From contig JANJXV010000013.1 of the NCBI GenBank assembly GCA_024803745.1, positions 6,634,001-6,698,000 on the forward strand: DNA of 64,000 nucleotides, given 5' to 3'. Made by a program: the position numbers and the translations under genes. Below the pieces are notes generated by a model. That model did no database searches, had not been told where the DNA came from, and was given only the letters and a program-made list of their open reading frames with translations. Source of the DNA: Megascapheus bottae (taxonomy: Eukaryota > Chordata > Mammalia > Rodentia > Geomyidae). Positions 21,209 to 33,981 of the stretch are shown here, one piece after another (position 1 is the first letter of the stretch; the number at the start of each line of letters is the position of its first letter).

Positions 21209-21350
21209 TCAGTCTCTGTCTGTCTCTGTCTGTCTCTCCTCCCCTCTTTCTCTTCCTTTTTTTCCCCTCCCTCTTCCTCATTCTTTCCCTCCCTTGCCCT
21301 CCCTCTTTCTATTTCTCACAGTCTCACTCTATCTTTCTTTTTCCCTCTTT
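21209..21350. repeat. pyrimidine-rich low-complexity tract
   Basis: (TCTG)n grading into CTTC/CCCT mixtures for about 140 bases with few purines. It immediately abuts the 7SL end of the SINE at 20985-21208. Confidence 0.85.
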
Positions 21351-22964
21351 AGTGCTAAAAATGTTCCTATGACTGCAGTTTATCTATTCATCAGTAGGTG
21401 AGAGATCTTCTTGATCTTATGGTCAATCAAGATAAATCAAATAGATCTTGAGTGCCCCCAAGGTTTGGCAATTGAGAATAACCTGGTATTGACATTTGTA
21501 GAATTTTTCACCTTGATTTCATATTTGATTGTTCAATGTTCTATACTACTATGGTGGATCATGAAATTGAGATTATATATATATGCACACACATTTATAT
21601 ATACAAACATATATACATTTATGTATTCATAATTTTGAAATGATCAGAAAATCATTTTATATCCTAAGGATGAAGATGGCTGGATGAAAGAATTTTTCAT
21701 TGGAATAACTCATTTAAGTCACTCTTTCTAGCTTTCACAGTCACAATGAGTGAGATAACAAACTCTAGGAACTCTAACACATCTTATTAAAGAGTAATTG
21801 GCATGATAAGCACCTCGCTAGACAGTTTAGAAAATCATTGAAGATAAAAGATGTATGCTTTCAGGTAAAGGATTTATCTGAGGAACTGGGGAATAATTAA
21901 CTGGGCAAGGGATTGCTACGGTGTGGATCACCTACAAACAGTTTCATCAATGATAAAAGGACATAGAATCCACTCTGTTTGAAGGAACAAATGGATTTGT
22001 GTTTGTTTGAATGTAGTTGAATGCTGGAATGCCTGTAAGTGTCTGATCTAGAGAATCGATGTTAAAAGGATTAGACTTTTTCTGAAGGACAAAGGGGGGT
22101 GGTGTAAAGGCTTTTAAGCAGAAGTGTCAATGTGTGCAGATTCCCATTTTGGAGAAATCACTTTCCTTGTTGTATGGAAAACAGTCCTGAACCAAGCAGC
22201 AGTGTGGGAGAAACCAATTTACTAGGCTGTGGTAGTTCTCATCTGAGGATGGCTGGCAGCCTGACCTTGGGTGCTGTCAAGGATACTAGAAAGAAGCAAG
22301 AAGAATGTGTAATGGAGAGGAATGCAAAAAGTCAGGGTCTGAATGAATACTAGAGGTGAAGAATGTGGAAATGAAAGTTGTATGTGGTTTCCAGTTCCTT
22401 AAAAAACAAGGAGGAATTTGGGCTTTTTTATTCCTGCAGTAGAAAGACAGGAGAAATATTCTTTTCCTCCATTTTCTACCTATGAGGGCAAGTAAAGAAA
22501 GTATTGAACCTTACAAATTTCTTCACACTTGTCCGACAGACACAGACAAAGAGATGGAGAGAGAAAGAGAGATATAGAGAGAGAAATGGGGGGGTTAACT
22601 TAGAAGGCATGGAGACCTAAGCTACTTAAAGGAAGTAACTTTCTCTTCTTCAAATACTGTGGCTACACACTTTATCAGTGTCCCAAACCCATAAGAATTC
22701 AGATGTGATGGACTGTGAGGAACTTAGGATCTTACTTCATAATTGGCAAAGCCATATTTGGCATGGAACCACAAACACATAACCCTGGAGTATGGTACAG
22801 AATAAATTCTTTCAAAGGGATTCCAATAAATTTTGTACCTGTGCTTCGGCGTGGCAGGTTTCAAATACTGCAATGGCATTTTCTTTGCAGACTGATGTGA
22901 CTAAATATTCTTGACATTTTGATTAGCATCAATTAGTTGTAGAAAAGGGTTTTCCTCCCACATA
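21351..22964. other. unassigned interval
   Basis: Contains an AT/CA-rich patch (21578-21630) and a short GA-rich patch (22548-22590). Frames of 61-73 codons (22132-22353, 22715-22900) have no recognisable domain. No repeat family assigned. Confidence 0.4.
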
Positions 22965-23640
22965 GACATAAGTGAATACAATGTACCTCGTCAGACCCAC
23001 CCCTGATCATTCTCCCTCAATTTCTATTTTTCAAACCAATCCCAACAAGCTTCACTGTTTCATTTTCACTGAAGTCATAAAGTATTTTGTCATTTTTCAC
23101 TCTCATCTCTCTTCCTTTCTATTGTTAGGTCCCCAATGATAAGACACATCATGGATTTTTTTGTTTGTTTTGGTCAGTCATGGGACTTGAACTCTAGGCC
23201 TGGGCACTCTCCCTGAGCTCTTCAGCTCAAGTCTAGTGCTCTACCACTTGAGCCATGGTGCCACTTTCAGTTTCCTGGTGGTTAACTGGAGATAAGAGTC
23301 ACATGTACTTTAGTGCCTGGGCTACCCTGAACTGAGATCTGAAGATCTCAGCCTCCTGTGTAGGATAAGAGGATAACCTGGTAGCCACTGGTATTCTTGA
23401 GGAATGCACAGCATTCTTTATTATTACACATTACCTGTTTAAAAGAATTTCACCCTAGTATTTGACACATGTCTATATAGGTCTTTAGTCTGATTGGTCC
23501 CTTGCTTACTCTCACTTCCCTAGTATTCATTCTGAGTTTCGTTTTTGCCTTCACCCACATATTCAATGTACTTCAAAGTAACTCACTCAAAAATTCTTTT
23601 TTCCTTCTTCCTTCTCAGGGCTCAACGTTTCCCCACCCAT
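22965..23640 (-). mobile_element. probable old L1 3' UTR, split by a SINE
   Basis: TCATTCTCCCTCAATTTCTA, CCAACAAGCTTCACTGTTTC and AGTATTTTGTCATTTTTCAC resemble inverted pyrimidine-rich L1 3' UTRs. The part after the SINE (23430-23640) is less certain. Confidence 0.35.
23155..23393 (-). mobile_element. 7SL-Geo composite SINE
   Basis: Inverted: TTGGTCAGTCATGGGACTTG, CTCCCTGAGCTCTTCAGCTC, GGTGGTTAACTGGAGATAAG, GATCTCAGCCTCCTGTGTAG. The 7SL end is scrambled around 23360-23390. Confidence 0.85.
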
Positions 23641-25070
23641 AGTTTTCTATTTGAGTTTTCAAAGACTTAAGAAACATGACTAAAGGTTTGAAAGTAAGTG
23701 ATACACAGTGGATTAGTTTGGACTGTGAGTATTAAAAATACAGGCCTTGAGATGGCTTTAGACTTCAGGACTATCAGCAGAAATTTAGCTCTATACACAG
23801 ATGTGACAAATGAGCCAATGGTGTCTCCAAGTTTTAGAGGACTTATGCCTGGACACATAGAGGACTGGAACAATAAACAACACCAAGTCAGTAAGCAGCA
23901 GCTTCTGAAATCCTACTCAAAAGCTAGTGGGACATAATAATCAAATATCACTTGACCCAGAGGACACACTTCCAAGGAGGAAATTCACTCCCTTTTCAAG
24001 TTGATTATATTGTGCGTTGGTCCAAACAACCAGGTTAACAACTGTAACTGTAGTGAAATTATCCACACGGTTGGGTACATCTCTACGGGCTGTGTTCTGT
24101 TTTTAAGCCTAAGATTTATCTTCTGTGATATTAAATACACTTTGCTGGTAAAAGATAATTCAGTTTCTCTCACACAAAGCTTACCTTTATTGTTCAATAA
24201 ATATTGTGTTTGATTTTCTCCTTTCCCATTGAGAACACACACTTCCCCAAGCAGACAAAAGTCAAATGTAGTATTCTTTTTCCTTTACTCTGCTTTTTAT
24301 GTTTTATTTGTACAATTATCTCTAGACTACATAAACATGGATGCTTTCCTGATAGAGCTTGGATTAGACTTGCAGGATTAGAGTGTGCATGATCCTGAAT
24401 GAGTATTTTGGGGGGCCTTTATTTTGTCTCTAACAACATCTTGAGTTACAAATGGAACACAAAATTCATTGCCTCATGTAAGGTTTGATTTATCAGTGAA
24501 GAGTATTTAATATGTATAGTATAGAAGAAAGATTCATGTATTTATTTTATTGCTCAATCAATGTTTGACATTCCTTCTTTATGACCAAGTTTATAAATGA
24601 CTTTTTTGCATTCTTCATTGTCAAGCATGTTGTCCTGGGCTAATTTCACATATTTTCCAGGAGAGAACATATGCTGTGCTACCATTTTACATATCACCAC
24701 AGCTCTTTGCAATCTTTTAAATTCAAACATCATACATGTACTTGCCTATTCATTTCTCTCACGATTATTTGGTTCTGGTTGCATCACTGACCCAGGTTTC
24801 TGTACCATCAGCCACCCTCCAACCACCATCATTTACCATCTCACCTGTAAATACTGGTTTCCATTGTTTCTCAGGTAATACTACGTGTCTCATTAATATT
24901 GACTACAAAGCAAAGTGATGCTCAGAGCATATAAAAATGAATAATAATTTGTTATTGAACATATTAAACATAGTGTTCTAATCCTATTATAAGCATTAAA
25001 AAAAACATTCAGGTAAAGACTTTCAAAGAAAACTTTGAGACTCTTTTCCCTAATTAACCAGAAGAAATCT
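23641..25070. other. unassigned interval
   Basis: Overlapping short frames on both strands (23667-23937, 23985-24242, 24597-24878) are mutually exclusive and carry no domain; they look incidental. No repeat recognised. Confidence 0.4.
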
Positions 25071-25072
25071 AA

Positions 25073-25147
25073 AAATGGGGGTGCAGCTCAAGTGAAAAAC
25101 CACAGTATAGCACTGAGACCCTGCATTCAAGTCCCAGTACTGGCGCA
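25073..25147 (+). mobile_element. ID-like SINE module
   Basis: GGGGGTGCAGCTCAAGTG and GCATTCAAGTCCCAGTACTG are the A-box and B-box ends of the ID-type module of the old trimeric SINE. Its tail is replaced by the (CA)n tract that follows. Confidence 0.6.
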
Positions 25148-25149
25148 TG

Positions 25150-25177
25150 TGCACACACACACACACACACGCACATG

Positions 25178-25225
<48 letters not shown>
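25150..25225. repeat. (CA)n microsatellite with CG-rich interruption
   Basis: CA units interrupted at 25170-25184 by GCACATGCGCGCGC, giving a strictly alternating purine-pyrimidine stretch of about 75 bases, the classic Z-DNA-prone pattern. It grew from the SINE tail. Confidence 0.97.
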
Positions 25226-25228
<3 letters not shown>

Positions 25229-25502
25229 GCCCAGAAAAAAATCTCACTTTGGAAATGGGTACATCATCTTTACATACCTTTTTATTATAGTTGATAAATA
25301 ACAATATATATATATATCCCTCACTATATTAAGGGAGATTAAAATGAACTACTATAGATGAAAGAATTTGCAGCTAAAATACTTTAAATATTCAAAATGT
25401 CAACTTTCTTCTTTCCTAACAAGTCAAATTCTTATTCCTCTTTCAGTGTTTTTTCTAAAGTTTTTAGCACAGCAAAATAACCTCAAGCCAAATTTGATGG
25501 TG

Positions 25503-25503
<1 letters not shown>

Positions 25504-25540
<37 letters not shown>
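25504..25540. repeat. (TG)n microsatellite
   Basis: About 18 uninterrupted TG units. Confidence 0.97.
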
Positions 25541-25542
<2 letters not shown>

Positions 25543-26149
25543 TTGTTTTTGCTCCTTCTATTTTATTCTCTTTGTCCATTGGCTAACTTGTTTCCCATAC
25601 TGCCTCTGTTCTCAAAGTGTGCTCTTTGGGAATATTCTGAATAAATTATTCACAGAACAATGTGATGATCTATCACTAAATTTTATCTGCCAGAAATGTA
25701 TTTTTGTATTATTTATTGAATATTTTCTCACCAATGTTAAAGCAGTCAGTGGATCTACAGTGTGGGGAGAACCTGAGTTGGCCTTTTGCCACCAGGTGGT
25801 TGTAACTTTTCTCAAAGTTCTATCCTCTTCATTTTGAGTTTCCTAGTAATTTTTGAACAAGGGATTTATATTTTATTTTCTACTAGGTGCCACAAATATC
25901 TAGTTGTTACTAATAAGTAAACATGACAAATACAGTTCTTATCCCCAATAAGCACATATGAGGAAGACAGACTAACAGAAACACCAATAAATAGTATTTT
26001 AGAATAAAATAATAGTATTTGAAACAGAATAAAAGGGAAAACAACCAGGCATGGGAAAATTAGAAAAGACCTTTCTGAGATGACAAATGCTTGAAGAATG
26101 AGTGTAACCAAACTATGCCACAAACTAAAAGAAGCAAAGGAAGCACTGT
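25541..26149. other. unassigned interval with a CTCF-like motif
   Basis: Nothing coding. The 14-mer CCACCAGGTGGTTG (25789-25802) fits the CTCF core CCASYAGRKGGCRS at most positions. The 110-codon plus frame here begins inside the (TG)n and is not a gene. Confidence 0.35.
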
Positions 26150-26415
26150 TTTTCATTGGCAGTATAGGGATTTAAATTCAGGGTCTCACGCATGTTAGGC
26201 AGGAACATTATTTTAAAAGGGATTCAATATTTTTTAGGTAGGATTGTGGGTAGATTCAGGTAGTCTGTGGTTTCCTGCATGGCTGGGATGACAGATTCCC
26301 ACTATCATGTAAAATTTATTCTTGCTGACATTTTGCCAGGGCTGATATTAACCATGATCTTCATTTTCCACATTGCTGGGATCGTGGCATAGGGACTATG
26401 CCAATCCTAAAAAGA
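26150..26415 (-). mobile_element. old 7SL-7SL-ID trimeric SINE
   Basis: Inverted: GGCAGTATAGGGATTTAAAT and CACGCATGTTAGGCAGGAAC (ID module), then two 7SL-type units (GGCTGGGATGACAGATTCC; ATTGCTGGGATCGTGGCATA) separated by TTGCTGACATTTTGCCAGGG. Strongly decayed. Confidence 0.6.
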
Positions 26416-27164
26416 ATGATTATTTTAAAAAATGATAAACACTTCTAAATTTGAAGGAAGCAGAGTTCAGAAAGCAAATATCTTTGAACTGTCAAGTGTT
26501 GCTTTCATGTTTTATCTAATGTAAGGCAAAAGACTCAATGGAGTATATGTATGTTTCTCAACACATGCACATAAACATGCTAGAATATAAATGGGTATCT
26601 CTATGATTCTCTAAATAGAGGTTGGATCAGGAAAAAAGTGGTGTAGGTGTTGGGAAGGTGGAAAGAGATGGCTGGTTTAAAATGGAGCATTTTATTCAAC
26701 AGTTTTGGCTACTTACACTTAGGTGTTTCAATTTATTCTGGAGAATGTAAAGTGCAGGTCTTGTTCTTGGCTATGGCACCCCTGGGAACATAATGCAGAA
26801 AGAATATGAGGGTGGACAATGAAACACTGTAAGGAGAATATTGAAAAAGCATCCATCCACGTAGAAACTGAGTAGATATAATAGAAATATACATAAACAG
26901 AGACAGTCTCAATAATGTGAAATGAAAATAAATTTCATTTTCTGACATGTACTTAGTTTATAAACCAGAATCATTATATGACCAGTTAACATGTTACCAT
27001 GTATGGGCACATCTGTATATGTTAAGTGAAGTTCGGGGAATATGAAAAAGAATAAATTCCTGGGTTCTACAGTTTCACCACTTTCCCATTTCTATGTTCT
27101 CCTTTTGTAATTTAATAACTTGTAGTCTAATAATTTGATTTATATTTTTCTTTCCTTTTTTCTT
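26416..27164. other. unassigned interval
   Basis: No repeat or coding signal recognised. Confidence 0.4.
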
Positions 27165-27462
27165 TCTTGTTATGTTGGGATATTTTTTTAACTCTGGGCC
27201 TCCCGATTACAAACCAGGTACACATAATACTGAGCCATTCCCTTAACTTTTGATTTTTGCTCTTTAGTTTTGAGATAGAGTCTTGCTTTCTGCAAGGTTC
27301 CCACCAGTTCAACAGTTAAAGGCCATTTCCTCCAGCTTTTTATTGAGAATTGATCTGCAGATATTTAGTTTTCATTCTGGCAAGGCTGTCCTTGAACCCC
27401 AATCCCAGCAATCTCAGCTTCCCATGTAGATATGATTATAGGCATATGCCAGACACCTCTGC
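27165..27462 (-). mobile_element. old 7SL-7SL-ID trimeric SINE
   Basis: Inverted: AACTCTGGGCCTCCCGATTA (ID end), TTTGAGATAGAGTCTTGC (first 7SL unit), CTTGAACCCCAATCCCAGCA, ATCTCAGCTTCCCATGTAGA, GATTATAGGCATATGCCA (second 7SL unit). Confidence 0.65.
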
Positions 27463-27599
27463 TCTTTTAATATACTTCTATCCCTCACCCACACAAGGCT
27501 TTATTCTCCAGGAGAAAAATAGCATCAGGCTGCTCTGAAGTGTTTGCTTACTTGTCAGCTGGCTGTCTAAGACAATGATTTCTCAGGGGGAAGCAATCT

Positions 27600-27805
27600 T
27601 AATCTCAAGACCCAGAGTACCTTGGACAGTGCCCAAGATGTTTCTGAATCAATGATTAATATAAGATCGAATACATGAATGAGTAAATGAATTAGTTCAG
27701 TCCAGGTAGAAGTATTAAGTAGCTTTAATCAGGTTATAGACATCAAAGTACCCACAAATAGTGCCCTGAATAATGTGCTCAATAAACATGCATTGATATA
27801 CTGAT
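27600..27805 (+). mobile_element. L2/MIR-type 3'-end relics
   Basis: Two stretches resemble the sense 3' ends of L2/MIR: CCAGAGTACCTTGGACAGTG with ATGAATGAGTAAATGAAT (27608-27690) and AATAGTGCCCTGAATAATGT with GCTCAATAAACATGCATTGA (27758-27800). Old and short. Confidence 0.45.
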
Positions 27806-28140
27806 GGACTATGTGTATTCGAACGTAAGCTATTTAGGTTTTGGTTCCATGAGAGCAGCCTCCAAGTTCCAAGAAGCATAGCACTAAAGTCTAGTAGAAA
27901 AGCTATGTTTCCAGGGAGTGACATGATGTGCAACAAAGAATCTTTTGTAAATATTTTTTTCATTGATTTCATCTCTTCTGAAACTTTCATAAACACATCC
28001 ATCAGATGATCTAAAGATTTCTCGGTTTCACTGAAAACAGATAAAATCCGAGGTAGTTTTCTAACTTTTTTGCTTGAAGACCTTGGCAGAAATACCTCTC
28101 TTACAATACTGTATTGTTCATATTCATAATTAGTTGACAA
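27715..28140 (-). other. unexplained 141-codon open frame, uncertain
   Basis: The longest open frame not explained as L1. It starts at an ATG at 28140 and ends at TAA. The N-terminal two thirds is amphipathic and Lys/Glu-rich (SVFSETEKSLDHLMDVFMKV) and could be helical, followed by a hydrophobic patch (GNIAFLLDFSAMLLG). I do not recognise it. Its last 20-odd codons are antisense to an L2/MIR-like end, there is no splice or promoter context I can defend, and upstream is a (CT)n tract. It may be chance, an old exon or a decayed retrocopy. Confidence 0.2.
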
Positions 28141-28289
28141 ATATTAGTGAAAAGAGGATGTTTTGATGATTCAAATAATGGAGATGAGAGTGTTTTGTTC
28201 CCAGTTAAGCCAAGAGCTTGCTGTACAGTCAGAAGCAAAATGCTTTTACTACCTAGTTCTGCCTGATTATAAATATCAGGTTATTTTTA

Positions 28290-28291
<2 letters not shown>

Positions 28292-28361
<70 letters not shown>
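28292..28361. repeat. (CT)n microsatellite
   Basis: About 35 uninterrupted CT units, then CT-rich sequence to about 28400. The purine strand is a perfect mirror repeat, able in principle to form triplex DNA. Confidence 0.98.
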
Positions 28362-28363
<2 letters not shown>

Positions 28364-29090
28364 GTCCTCTTTCTTTCTCATCCTTTATTTGTCTCCCCTG
28401 TAATTCCAATAAGACAATTTAAAATGGCAAAGTAATTCAAGTACTCCATTTAGTGCCCTAAGCAATGACAAGACATCTCAATTGGGACAAAGTAATTTCT
28501 GCTTCATTCCGTAAACTTTTAAGCATCAGGTATTTTAATAATAAATTTAATGATAAGCTGGGTAATAAATTGATTACAATTCTACATCATTGGTATAAGC
28601 AATTTTAGAATACTCGGGAGTTATCTATCAAACACTGAGTTGCTGGTTTACATTTTGAATTTTCTCTTCTTATCTTGCTCCTTTAATTGGACATGTGTTT
28701 AATACTCTCACTGCTGAATTTTGATTTTCTCCATGTTCACTCTCTTTCTGATTGACATCCTTGGGCTAAACATAGTGCATTGCAACGGAGAAGGTTAAAC
28801 AGGGTGAAGACAGCCAGCATCACAGGTAATAAATTATTACCACAACCTGGAAACATTCTCCCTCTCTTAGAAGCTAAGATATGAGTTACAGAAATGTAAT
28901 GCTACTTAGATTTGATAATGTATATTTTAAGATGCTCAGTGTTTCCTTATCTCCTTACTTTGCATTAATATGTGGTTTCAATATAGGTAAAATGACCTTG
29001 TTATTATATATTTCCAGGAATTTTGGCAAAAGCATGTGGTTGTGTAACCACCAGCATCTTGAAGATATGGAATTGCTTGCATATTCTCTA
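28362..29090. other. unassigned interval
   Basis: No repeat or coding signal recognised. Confidence 0.4.
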
Positions 29091-29327
29091 TTTTCTTTTG
29101 TCAGTTGTGGGGTTTGAACTCTGGGCCTGGGCACTGTCCCCGAGCTCTTCAGCTCAAGACTAATACTCTTTCACTTAAACCACAGTGCCACTTCTGGTTT
29201 TCTGGTGATTAACTGGAGATAAGAGTCTCATGGACTTTTTAATGCCTGTGCTGGCTTTGAACCATGATCCTCAATTCTCAGCCTCCTGCATGGCTAGGAT
29301 TATAGGCGTGAGCCACTGCATTTGGCT
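29091..29327 (-). mobile_element. 7SL-Geo composite SINE
   Basis: Inverted full-length copy: TGTCAGTTGTGGGGTTTGAA, GTCCCCGAGCTCTTCAGCTC, GATTAACTGGAGATAAGAGT, GGATTATAGGCGTGAGCCAC. Confidence 0.9.
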
Positions 29328-29359
29328 TTCTGTTGAGCTTTAAGAGTAAGAAATGAAGT

Positions 29360-29672
29360 TGAGACACCAGTGAATCACTCCTCTAATCTTAGCTACATGA
29401 GAGTTTGAAAATGGAAGCATCATGATTGAGACCAGTTTATGAAAATAAGAGATCATGAAGCTCTGTTTTAACCAAGAGCTGGGTGTGGTGGTTCACCTGT
29501 TATCCTCGCTATGGTGAGAAACCTAAGCCAGCTCCCCTGGGATCTCTTGTGGGTTCTCACCTAAGTATTCAAAAATAACTAGTACAAAAACAAGAGTAAT
29601 TGGCTAGTAGTATAGCACCGGTCTACCATAAATTCAACCCCTACTACCACAGAAAGAAAAATGAAAATATAT
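29360..29672 (+). mobile_element. old 7SL-7SL-ID trimeric SINE
   Basis: First 7SL unit (CACTCCTCTAATCTTAGCTA), second unit (GCTGGGTGTGGTGGTTCACC), ID module (TGGCTAGTAGTATAGCACCG; AATTCAACCCCTACTACCAC) and A-rich tail. It abuts the inverted SINE before it. Confidence 0.65.
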
Positions 29673-31294
29673 GGAAGCTAAGAAAATTAGTTCTCCTTAA
29701 TTCTGGTTTGTATGATCTGTAGAGTGTAAAATAGTAAGCAAGACAAGGATAGCATTTTCACATTCCCTCTTGTGGTATGTAGCCCTGTTTTCCAGTTCAA
29801 ATAGGAAAATTTTGGCAGTGTTGAGGGGGAGCAGTGATAAGCATCTACTAAGTTATAAAACACTGTCTTTTTTCCCCAAGGTTGCCAATTTGCACATGCT
29901 CCTCATTGAATACTGTAACTGTCAGAGAAATGTATCCTCCATCGTTTAGCGTGCTTCATCTACAACAAGATGGGTTCATTCATACTAATTCACTTCTGCA
30001 CCAACTTACTGTTTACAGTTGCTTTTCCCCTCTTTGAAGAGATAGACACTCTGACTCAAAAAGATTATGACTTGTTTCATTCTCAGAGCATGGCGCTCAT
30101 TACCTTTCTGATCCCACCTTCCTATTCTCAGTGCACTGGTCCAGATACTTCTGTGGCTGCATGGCTCATATTGTACTTCAGTTGTTTGATTTTACATCTG
30201 TTATCTTTCCTCTTTTAAATTTGTCTTCATAGCTGATACCCAATTGCTTCTATTTTGTAGCTGGCTAGCACACCAGGTGACACACATTTATGACTTTATT
30301 AAATGAGAAGTCCATCATTAAAACTCCTAAATATTTACAGGGTGCAAAGAGGTGAAAGAATAAATAGTTCTTAGATTGAGAATATTTAGGAAGCATTAAG
30401 TACCCAGTGAGTAAGCCTCTTTTCACAATTATATTAGCCTTCATTTTGCTATTTGTTTTCTCCCAATGCTATACCATAATGACTCACAGAGAAGTCAAAA
30501 CTCTACATTGTCGCTACAACCTTGAACTTGGGTTCTGGATTTGATATTGTGGGAGCAATCCCTTTTTTTTTCTCCTTTTGCCAACCATACTCACACAATC
30601 TCATAACCCTAAGGGTGTAATTTTTGAGACTGAGGATAAGATTTTCTGCCCTGTGCAGTGCATGTATATTCTGTCAAACTGACTGTGAGAGGCTGATAAT
30701 TAGTGATTGGGCCTCCTATGCCAGCTTCTGCGCAAAACTTAGAAGCATCGACCCATCACTCACTCACAGGCTCTCATTAATAACGGAGATTTTAATTATG
30801 AGATACTTTACAACATCAAGTAACTCATGAATATGAAATTCTGTGCACAAATGTTTGCATAACTTGTAAGTAGAAATCCCATGATTCTTGGGATTCTGTA
30901 TTCAAAATGAGAAAATGAGAAAGTAAGGAAGTTGGCTAGTGTGAAAAGAGCACTGAAAGTCATTCCAACTCCTAACAGTCATTTGGTCCACTTGTTTCAT
31001 CCCATCCTGGATCACCATTCTCATCTCTGCAATCCACACAATAATACCTACTTTTCTTACCTTCCAACAATGCAAATAGAATAATGTAAAGTATCATATT
31101 TCTTCTCTCATACATTTCTTCATGAACACTATATTGTTTTGAACATCTACTAATAACCAATGAATGAATGAATAAAACAACAAATGAATGAAACAAATGT
31201 TTCATAAATCTTCCTAGTCTCAAAGAGTGGGAGCTAAAACAAAATTAACAGTAATGAGACAGCAGTTTGGACAACTCTGTGTGTGAAGGCTCCC
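29673..31294. other. unassigned interval
   Basis: Only short simple repeats (for example AATG units at 31163-31196). Frames of 68-83 codons carry no domain I know. Confidence 0.4.
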
Positions 31295-31385
31295 TTCTCA
31301 TTAGACTGGGAGAACTCAAATATTGTTCCTAAGGAAAGACATCATGTTCCATTCACATCTATAAACTAGAAATTTCAGAGCCATC
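31295..31385 (+). mobile_element. L2-like relic, tentative
   Basis: TCATTAGACTGGGAGAACTC resembles the 'CTAGACTGTAAGCTCC..GGGCAGGGACTGTGTC' region near the L2 3' end. Low confidence because of age. Confidence 0.3.
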
Positions 31386-33559
31386 ACGCTCTCTTCTCTT
31401 CCTTGTGATTGCTTTTTCTGTCAAATAGAGATTTCTTGGTTTTTCCTTCTTGTTATTTAAGAAATGTACTTAGCTCTCTCCCTCTCATGCACCGATGGCT
31501 CTTTCTTTTACCTTGATCTTTGTAGACTCTGCAATGCCTTTTCTGCTTGCAGTCTATTTCCCCTAATTCATTTTATCATCTGAAGCCCACCTGACTTTTT
31601 TGGAAACACATGTGGATTTTGTCACTTCTTTGCTAAAAAGGATTTTTTTTAAAGATTTTTTGGAAGAAACTATAAACTACTGGACAGTGATAACAATCCT
31701 TTTCTCTGCATCAAAACACTCACTATTTTTTCACTCTCCTTTCCACACATAGTGTGAAAACTCCCTGAAGGGTCATGTCTGTACTTTTTATTACAGTATT
31801 TCAAGCAAGTTTCCTGTCCTTGTTTTATGTTAGGGATTCAGCAATTCTTGTAGCCACTGTTGTTGAACTGTTTCTTAGGTATTTTGAATTAAAGTGATTT
31901 CTAGGCTGCAATCTCCATTTACTAACTCAGCTAGTGAGGTGGATATATAACATGAAAAGGATATTGTGTTTTCATTATATTATTTGCAATTACCTAATAA
32001 TTTCAGGACCACTATTTTCACATCACTCTCATCATTATACAATAACAGAGATTTTTTTTTTGCATTTCACTTGAAAGAAAGTTTGCAGGTGACTTTGTAA
32101 AAGCACATTAGAATGCAAATGACCTGTAATATTAAGGCACTCTTAAATTATTATTATTATTATTCTCATGTTTCTTTTGTGTTGTATGTGAGAAATATGA
32201 CTATTATGTAACCTATAAATTAATTCATCAAAATTTCACTGTTGGCTGCTTCATCCCACTTACATCAACTCTGTCTCAATATTGCCAATTGTGAGAACCC
32301 TGATGCTCCTCTAACATGTAAAAATATGCATTTCTAATCTCAACAATGACATGATGAGTCATGATTTACAATAACTTTATTGATATTTTTACACTGCTGC
32401 TGTGTAATGTATTTTATAAATTAATAGTAACTACCACCATGCTAAGCCAGCTGCCCTACACCAACAAAGATCAAGTTAAGAAAATTGAGCAAAGAGATTA
32501 AACTGCAGAAACATGCAAGAATGATATTGCTAATTTGTTTATTATGCCAGGACTCAGCGAGCTACAACAATTTTCACTGTTCACAACTCTGTGGCACTTT
32601 ATGGTTTTAAATCATTCCACACACTCAAGTACTCTTTTTAACAGGGCAATATATGTAAGATTTTTTTCATGTGTTTTTCCCCTCTTTCTTAATTCCACCT
32701 AGGGTTTTTGTTGTTTTGGCTTTTTTGGTAGCTCATTTCCTCTATAACCTTTCTACCTAGAGCTAGTTAGAATCCTCTCTCTAACCATTAATTTACACTG
32801 TGAAGTTCCTTAAGCTAATACTTGTTTTACTAAACTATTTGCTCAGGTGTGGCTATTTCTCAAGAGATGAGTCCTTTGAGAGGAGGCTCTGTATCTTTCT
32901 CAATTTTGATTACTCAGAATAATGTGACTCAAAAGTTATTATGAGAATTGGAGGATGAGGATAGGAATGGAAATAGGTCATAATTAGTGGGGCCCACAAA
33001 AATCAAAGTAGAACATAACAAATTGTCGATATTATGTCTACATTATTTGACAGTTGAACAATGTATGCATTATAAACATAGACTCAATCTAGAGTTATCT
33101 TTCTAAACTGATGCCAATACTTTGAATATAATATTTACAGTTTTTGATGTGCTGCTTTTTGTCAATTGAATGTCAATAGAAATAATTTTAACTTCATAGT
33201 TGACTTTTAGCAGTCTAATTGATTTCATCCTTGGACTGAATAAAAAACTAGAGCTACAGTGAGAAAACACATACAAAAAAACCCAGTTTTATGAAGAAGC
33301 AAGAAGATACTGTCATATAAATGAAAGACAAGATGCTGTAAATTCTAGCAGAACTGCCCTAGAAATTGTACAAGGACATGTCTGATTGTAACTCTGAAAC
33401 TCAGAAACAATAATCAACACCAGTGAATGTGTAATACAACAATTTTCATTCAAGTTTTAAGCTATGAATAAATAATGGAAAATAATATCTAAGCAGTATA
33501 TTTGAACTGACAATTAGTCAAAGGCTGAGCAAAGTGTCTTTAATACAGGATGCAGTTTA
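31386..33559. other. long unassigned interval
   Basis: About 2.2 kb with no gene or firmly assignable repeat. (TTA)n occurs at 32148-32165. Faint L2-like phrases near 31610 and 32880 were not called. Confidence 0.4.
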
Positions 33560-33690
33560 TTCTTTATGATAGACTCTTATAGTCTACCGTAAACTGCTCT
33601 TAGTCATATTTTAAAGACATGAAACAGAGATTAAAACTGACTGAATGATTTACCTGGATCTGTAAGGGTGAGTAAATAGCAGGATCTGGA
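33560..33690 (-). mobile_element. MIR relic
   Basis: CATATTTTAAAGACATGAAA, CAGAGATTAAAACTGACTGA, ATGATTTACCTGGATCTGTA and AATAGCAGGATCTGG follow an inverted MIR (CATTTTACAGATGAGGAAAC..AAGTGACTTGCCCAAGGTCA..TGGCAGAGCTGGGA). Confidence 0.55.
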
Positions 33691-33981
33691 CAAGGTACTT
33701 GAGGTATGTTGCCACGTTAACAACAGATCATGTGGGTAAACCTCATTGGAGACTCAGTGTTATCATTATTACACATTTATAACTGCTGAGCAAGAAATAG
33801 TCATTCTGTGATATTTCCAACATACAGTTGGCCATTTGTTGAGTGTAAGTGACATGTTTGATTAGACTAACTTGTATGGATGTGTACCTTCTCAGTGTAT
33901 TGGTTTTGAAGAATAATCTCATTATAAAGAATTGAAATGGACTCAGAGGTTTTATATTTCTCCATCAACTCTATCAAGATT

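Noticed and set aside
23667..24242. Paired overlapping frames on both strands as small genes
   Set aside because: Mutually exclusive, of random composition, with no homology I recognise and no transcription signals.
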